From assembly GCA_012960755.1 (NCBI GenBank), contig DUAT01000077.1, positions 1 to 26,681 on the forward strand: 26,681 bases of DNA, written 5' to 3'. Source of the DNA: Gammaproteobacteria bacterium. GTDB taxonomy: Bacteria > Pseudomonadota > Gammaproteobacteria > Pseudomonadales > Azotimanducaceae_A. This document shows, piece after piece, positions 23,736 through 26,681 of this stretch. Numbering within the stretch: the first letter of the stretch is position 1; each line of letters begins with the position of its first letter. Below the pieces are notes generated by a model that was not told the DNA's origin, did not search any database, and saw nothing but the letters and a program-made list of their open reading frames with translations. Position numbers and translations under genes: made by a program.

Positions 23736-24518
23736 CTATTTGGTAAATTTTCGAAAGTCTGGTTTACGCTTTTCGGACAAGGCATCAACTCCCTCTCTTG
23801 ACTCGTCAGAATCGTAGTACATCTTGAGAGATACAAAACCCTGATTGCCGATGCCGCGAATATGCTCGCTGTCAGCATTGAAGCTACGCTTGGCTATTGT
23901 CAACGCTGTTGGGCTCTTCTCCATAATCTCTGCACACCATTTGTCGACTTCAGCATCCAGTTGATCATCAGGTACGCAGATATTGGCCAACCCCATATCA
24001 ACAGCATCCTGACCGGAGTAACGCCGACACAAATACCAGATCTCCCGCGCCTTTTTTTCACCAACAACACGAGCCAGGTAAGCGGTGCCATAGCCAGGAT
24101 CAACAGAACCCATTTTTGGCCCCACCTGGCCAAAGATGGCACTTTCAGAACAAATGGTCATATCACAAAGTGTTGCGAAGACATTACCCCCACCAATAGC
24201 GTAGCCCTGCACGCGCGCAATAACTGGTTTTGGAACATCACGAATGGCTGCGTGCAAGTCTTCAACTGGCAAGCCAATCATGCCACGTCCATCATAATTA
24301 CCATCATGGGCAGATTGATCTCCACCCGTACAAAAAGCCTTATCACCAGCACCGGCAAATACAATGACGCCAATATCCGGGTTATATCCTGCCTTGTTAA
24401 ATGCCTTAATAAGCTCCTCACAAGTCGTTCCACGAAATGCGTTATAGACGTCAGGCCGGTTTATCGTAATCCATGCAGCCCCATCCCGTTCTTCATAAAG
24501 AATATCTTCATAGCTCAT
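23736..24518 (-). CDS. badI: 2-ketocyclohexanecarboxyl-CoA hydrolase
   Basis: A crotonase-fold C-C hydrolase of 260 aa, the expected size. It opens the ring of 2-ketocyclohexane-1-carboxyl-CoA to pimeloyl-CoA, the last ring step of the cyclohexanecarboxylate and anaerobic benzoate-type routes. The sequence follows BadI closely as I remember it: NAFRGTTCEELIKA, FCTGGDQSAHDGNYDGRGM, IRDVPKPVIARVQGYAIGGG and FGQVGPKMGSVDPGYGTAYL. The nearest alternative is MenB (naphthoate synthase), but the HDGNYDGRG and SVDPGYG strings and the operon speak for BadI. GGAG stands eight bases before the ATG. It lies 24 bases ahead of the acyl-CoA dehydrogenase gene and 32 behind the MerR gene. Confidence 0.88.
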   Translation of the reverse strand: MSYEDILYEERDGAAWITINRPDVYNAFRGTTCEELIKAFNKAGYNPDIGVIVFAGAGDKAFCTGGDQSAHDGNYDGRGMIGLPVEDLHAAIRDVPKPVIARVQGYAIGGGNVFATLCDMTICSESAIFGQVGPKMGSVDPGYGTAYLARVVGEKKAREIWYLCRRYSGQDAVDMGLANICVPDDQLDAEVDKWCAEIMEKSPTALTIAKRSFNADSEHIRGIGNQGFVSLKMYYDSDESREGVDALSEKRKPDFRKFTK

Positions 24519-24550
24519 TGTAAAATCTCCATTTTTCTATTGTCTGAATT

Positions 24551-25258
24551 CTACTTGTCGGATGGATTTATCCTTTTCCTCACAGCATTCAACAAGGCCT
24601 TGGTATGTAATTGGCGCAGCATGTTATTTGCATATTCGATTCCCTTTGCGACAGCATCTGCTGTCTCTCCTGCCCCTATCTCGTTTTCAAAACCACTGAA
24701 CACATGATCCACCTCATATTCCGCCAATTGCACTGCCAAATCCTGGTATACCTTCAGAAAACCAGAGCCAAACCCTCGTGCCTCAGAAAATCCTGCTTGT
24801 CGTGCCAGGCCCCAATTTCTAAGAACGATGACATCGCGAAAACCGATCCGCCTCTCACCTTCATCAACTCGTATATCTATCACACCGCAATCAGCAATCT
24901 CGATTATTTCTGAAACTGACAGACCTGTTTCAAGTGAAACCTCATTAAGCGATTTATCTTCTGCGGGTGCCTCACCATCCACGAGTGCAGGCAACAATTG
25001 CTCAAGCCCACGCAGCGAAGATGGGTTCGCAATGGCATCAAACTCACCATCGGCGAGTAAAGACTTGATCCTGGCAAGGGACATCTCCCGCTCCTGCTGC
25101 ATGAACTTAATACCCAAAAGACGTTTGAGATGGATATCAGAATAAAAGGCAACATTACGTTTTGGTTTTTCTGGTTGAGGCAGAATACCTTCGCGTATGT
25201 AAAAACGTATTGCCTCACGGCTGACGCCACTATGCTCTTCAAGCTCTTTCATCTTCAT
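24551..25258 (-). CDS. MerR family transcriptional regulator
   Basis: A 235-aa regulator. The N-terminal winged helix-turn-helix (about 1-70) has the MerR signature SGVSREAIRFYIREGIL and YSDIHLKRL. A second MerR-like helix-turn-helix motif seems present near 102-130 (LNEVSLETGLSVSEIIEIAD), which is unusual. The C-terminal part has no cysteine or metal site, so an organic ligand is more likely, perhaps a CoA ester of the pathway. It lies inside the operon, 19 bases after the P450 and before badI. A promoter with the long 19-bp spacer typical of MerR control is seen upstream of the operon. Confidence 0.85.
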   Translation of the reverse strand: MKMKELEEHSGVSREAIRFYIREGILPQPEKPKRNVAFYSDIHLKRLLGIKFMQQEREMSLARIKSLLADGEFDAIANPSSLRGLEQLLPALVDGEAPAEDKSLNEVSLETGLSVSEIIEIADCGVIDIRVDEGERRIGFRDVIVLRNWGLARQAGFSEARGFGSGFLKVYQDLAVQLAEYEVDHVFSGFENEIGAGETADAVAKGIEYANNMLRQLHTKALLNAVRKRINPSDK

Positions 25259-25277
25259 GGTCGTTTATCGAACCCAA

Positions 25278-26531
25278 TTATCGTCTATGCAAACGAACCG
25301 GCATTTTTGTAATGCCTCTAACAAAATTTGATCTTAAGCGTGTTGGCTCCCCTACCATTTCAACCATACTGAATCGCTCCATAATTTCTTCCCAGACAAT
25401 TCGTAATTGCATCTCGGCGAGTCTGTTTCCCATGCATCGATGAATACCAAACCCAAAAGAAAGATGATTACGCGGAGTCTTTCGGTCAATGATGAATTCA
25501 TTAGGGCGTTCAATTCTTGCTTCATCCCGATTTCCTGAGATATACCACATCACCACCTTGTCACCTTTCTTAATATGCTGACCAGATAGAATGGTATCTT
25601 CTGTTGCACATCTTCGCATGTGCATTAGCGGTGTTTGATAGCGTATAACCTCTGATACAAGGCTTGGGATGAGACTGGCATCCGCCCTTAATTTTTCGTA
25701 CTCACCTGGATTCTGGTTAAGCGCAATAACGCCACCGGAAATCGAATTTCGAGTCGTGTCGTTGCCACCAACAATAAGCAGTATTAGGTTTCCAAGATAC
25801 TCATAGGGTGTCATGTTTTTAGTCGCAGGCGAGTGCGATAGCATCGTTATAAAATCAAGGCTGCCATCAGGGTCTTTATTGACTCGCTCATTCCAGATAA
25901 CTGTGAATTCTTCCAGACATTCCATCAATGCTGCCATCCGCTCTTCGGCCGAGACACTATCATCTCCTGCAATCTCGGGGCTTGCCGTTGCCATATCGGA
26001 CCAGTAGGTTAATTTAGAACGTCGTTCAAATGGAAAGTCAAAAAGTGTCGCCAACATACGGGTTGTCAATTCGATCGACACACGCTCCACCCAGTCAAAT
26101 GTTTCTCCTACTGGCAAGCCTTCCATGATTTCCACCACACGTTCACGAATCAGAGGCTCAAGTAAGGCTAGATTAGTTGGAGCGACAACACCCGTAACCG
26201 CTTTACGTTGCTCGTCATGCCTGGGCGGGTCCATTGCTATGAACATATCGAGCTGGAAGTCTTCTGGATTATCACCAATGAACACCGCCGGTTCAGATGA
26301 AAAAACCTGATGATTCTTCTCAACCTCTGATATATCTGCAAATTTAGTGACGGACCAATATGGCCCGAACGGACTTTCCTTACAAAAGTGGACTGGTGCT
26401 TCCTCACGCAACCGTTCGAACATTGACCAGTGGCTGTCTGTTTCATACAAGGTTGGATCAGAAGGATCAATCTCATCTAGCGGGATACTGTGCACACTCT
26501 CGGGGACTTTATTTGATGTTGTTTTATTCAT
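25278..26531 (-). CDS. cytochrome P450, CYP153-like (operon first gene)
   Basis: Soluble P450 of 417 aa from the ATG at 26531; a GTG at 26582 would add 17 residues but lies in the likely promoter. The I-helix is GGNDTTRNS (255-263), the K-helix Glu294-Arg297, the heme loop FGFGIHRCMG with Cys366. It is close to the P450 at 9808 along the entire length and shares CYP153-type signatures. As first gene of the operon it may hydroxylate an alicyclic or alkyl-substituted ring compound, so that later oxidation gives the acid used by the CoA enzymes. This is inference. No ferredoxin or reductase gene is in the window. Confidence 0.93.
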   Translation of the reverse strand: MNKTTSNKVPESVHSIPLDEIDPSDPTLYETDSHWSMFERLREEAPVHFCKESPFGPYWSVTKFADISEVEKNHQVFSSEPAVFIGDNPEDFQLDMFIAMDPPRHDEQRKAVTGVVAPTNLALLEPLIRERVVEIMEGLPVGETFDWVERVSIELTTRMLATLFDFPFERRSKLTYWSDMATASPEIAGDDSVSAEERMAALMECLEEFTVIWNERVNKDPDGSLDFITMLSHSPATKNMTPYEYLGNLILLIVGGNDTTRNSISGGVIALNQNPGEYEKLRADASLIPSLVSEVIRYQTPLMHMRRCATEDTILSGQHIKKGDKVVMWYISGNRDEARIERPNEFIIDRKTPRNHLSFGFGIHRCMGNRLAEMQLRIVWEEIMERFSMVEMVGEPTRLRSNFVRGITKMPVRLHRR

Positions 26532-26582
26532 GGGTCGACTCAAATTTATTAGGGGTTTAGAAAAGCAGGGAGAATTTACCAC

Positions 26583-26613
26583 GTATTACGTATGTTTACT
26601 ACGCAAATTACAA
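26583..26613 (-). promoter_or_regulatory. candidate MerR-type promoter with 19-bp spacer
   Basis: On the minus strand TTGTAA (26608-26613) and TAATAC (26583-26588) are separated by 19 bp, the stretched spacing on which MerR activators work. Inside the spacer CGTA-N7-TACG (26589-26603) is an inverted repeat close to its centre. The -10 box lies about 52 bases before the P450 ATG. The same operon encodes a MerR protein. Confidence 0.4.
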
Positions 26614-26681
26614 GATTCTAACTTCCTGTCCTGTGCGATTTCTTAAATTAAGCTGCTACCGGCAGTTGATATAATCCGTTG

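Noticed and set aside
23736..24518. MenB (naphthoate synthase)
   Set aside because: MenB is similar, but the HDGNYDGRG and SVDPGYG segments and the BadH-like and dehydrogenase neighbours fit BadI better.
23862..24707. 281-aa plus-strand ORF
   Set aside because: It is antisense to badI and the start of the MerR gene region and shows no protein-like pattern.

Overview
The window looks like chromosomal DNA of a free-living, probably marine or hydrocarbon-associated gammaproteobacterium. This is inferred from the gene types: CYP153-like P450s, GbcA/CntA-like Rieske oxygenases, an aerobic UGA-containing GrdB-like selenoprotein and a cyclohexanecarboxylate-type CoA pathway. It is a mosaic with much gene decay on the left and an orderly catabolic region on the right. 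No plasmid, phage structural or CRISPR genes were seen.

Left part (1-13.5 kb). A hybrid sensor histidine kinase (139-2334) and a visibly GC-richer stretch with an IS21-type istB remnant are followed by an oxygenase region. That region holds two Rieske oxygenases (4030-5199, 5697-6971) around a CENP-V/GFA protein, a zinc MDR dehydrogenase, a P450, a diiron fatty-acid-hydroxylase-superfamily protein and a TauD-type dioxygenase. Three identical 58-bp direct repeats (2-59, 3445-3502, 8301-8358) lie at breakpoints. Copy 2 beheads a class III aminotransferase and copy 3 cuts a P450 after about 37 codons. Between 8.4 and 9.6 kb there is a small VOC/GNAT cluster with deleted genes. At 13.05-13.45 kb an integrase C-terminal remnant, two 13-bp direct repeats and the 3' part of a tRNA-Arg(UCG) mark a decayed island boundary.

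Middle (13.5-18.7 kb). A TPR protein that has lost its N-terminus is followed by a plus-strand operon. Its first gene is a GrdB/PF07355-like selenoprotein (15289-16185) read through an in-frame UGA at 15787-15789, with a good bacterial SECIS hairpin just downstream. Then come a glutaredoxin-like protein, an O-methyltransferase-fold protein lacking the usual catalytic His, and a CaiB/BaiF CoA-transferase.

Right (18.8-26.7 kb). An alpha/beta hydrolase and a MarR regulator are divergent across an intergenic region with overlapping inverted repeats. A minus-strand operon follows, in transcription order: CYP153-like P450, MerR regulator, BadI-like ring hydrolase, acyl-CoA dehydrogenase with Asp as the presumed base, BadH-like SDR, and a crotonase. 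Together the last four match the steps from cyclohexanecarboxyl-CoA to pimeloyl-CoA, as in Rhodopseudomonas bad/ali. The P450 could prepare the ring substrate and the CoA-transferase could activate the acid. Both of those roles are inference. Downstream of the operon lie remnants of a Rieske N-terminus and of a thiolase-like C-terminal domain.
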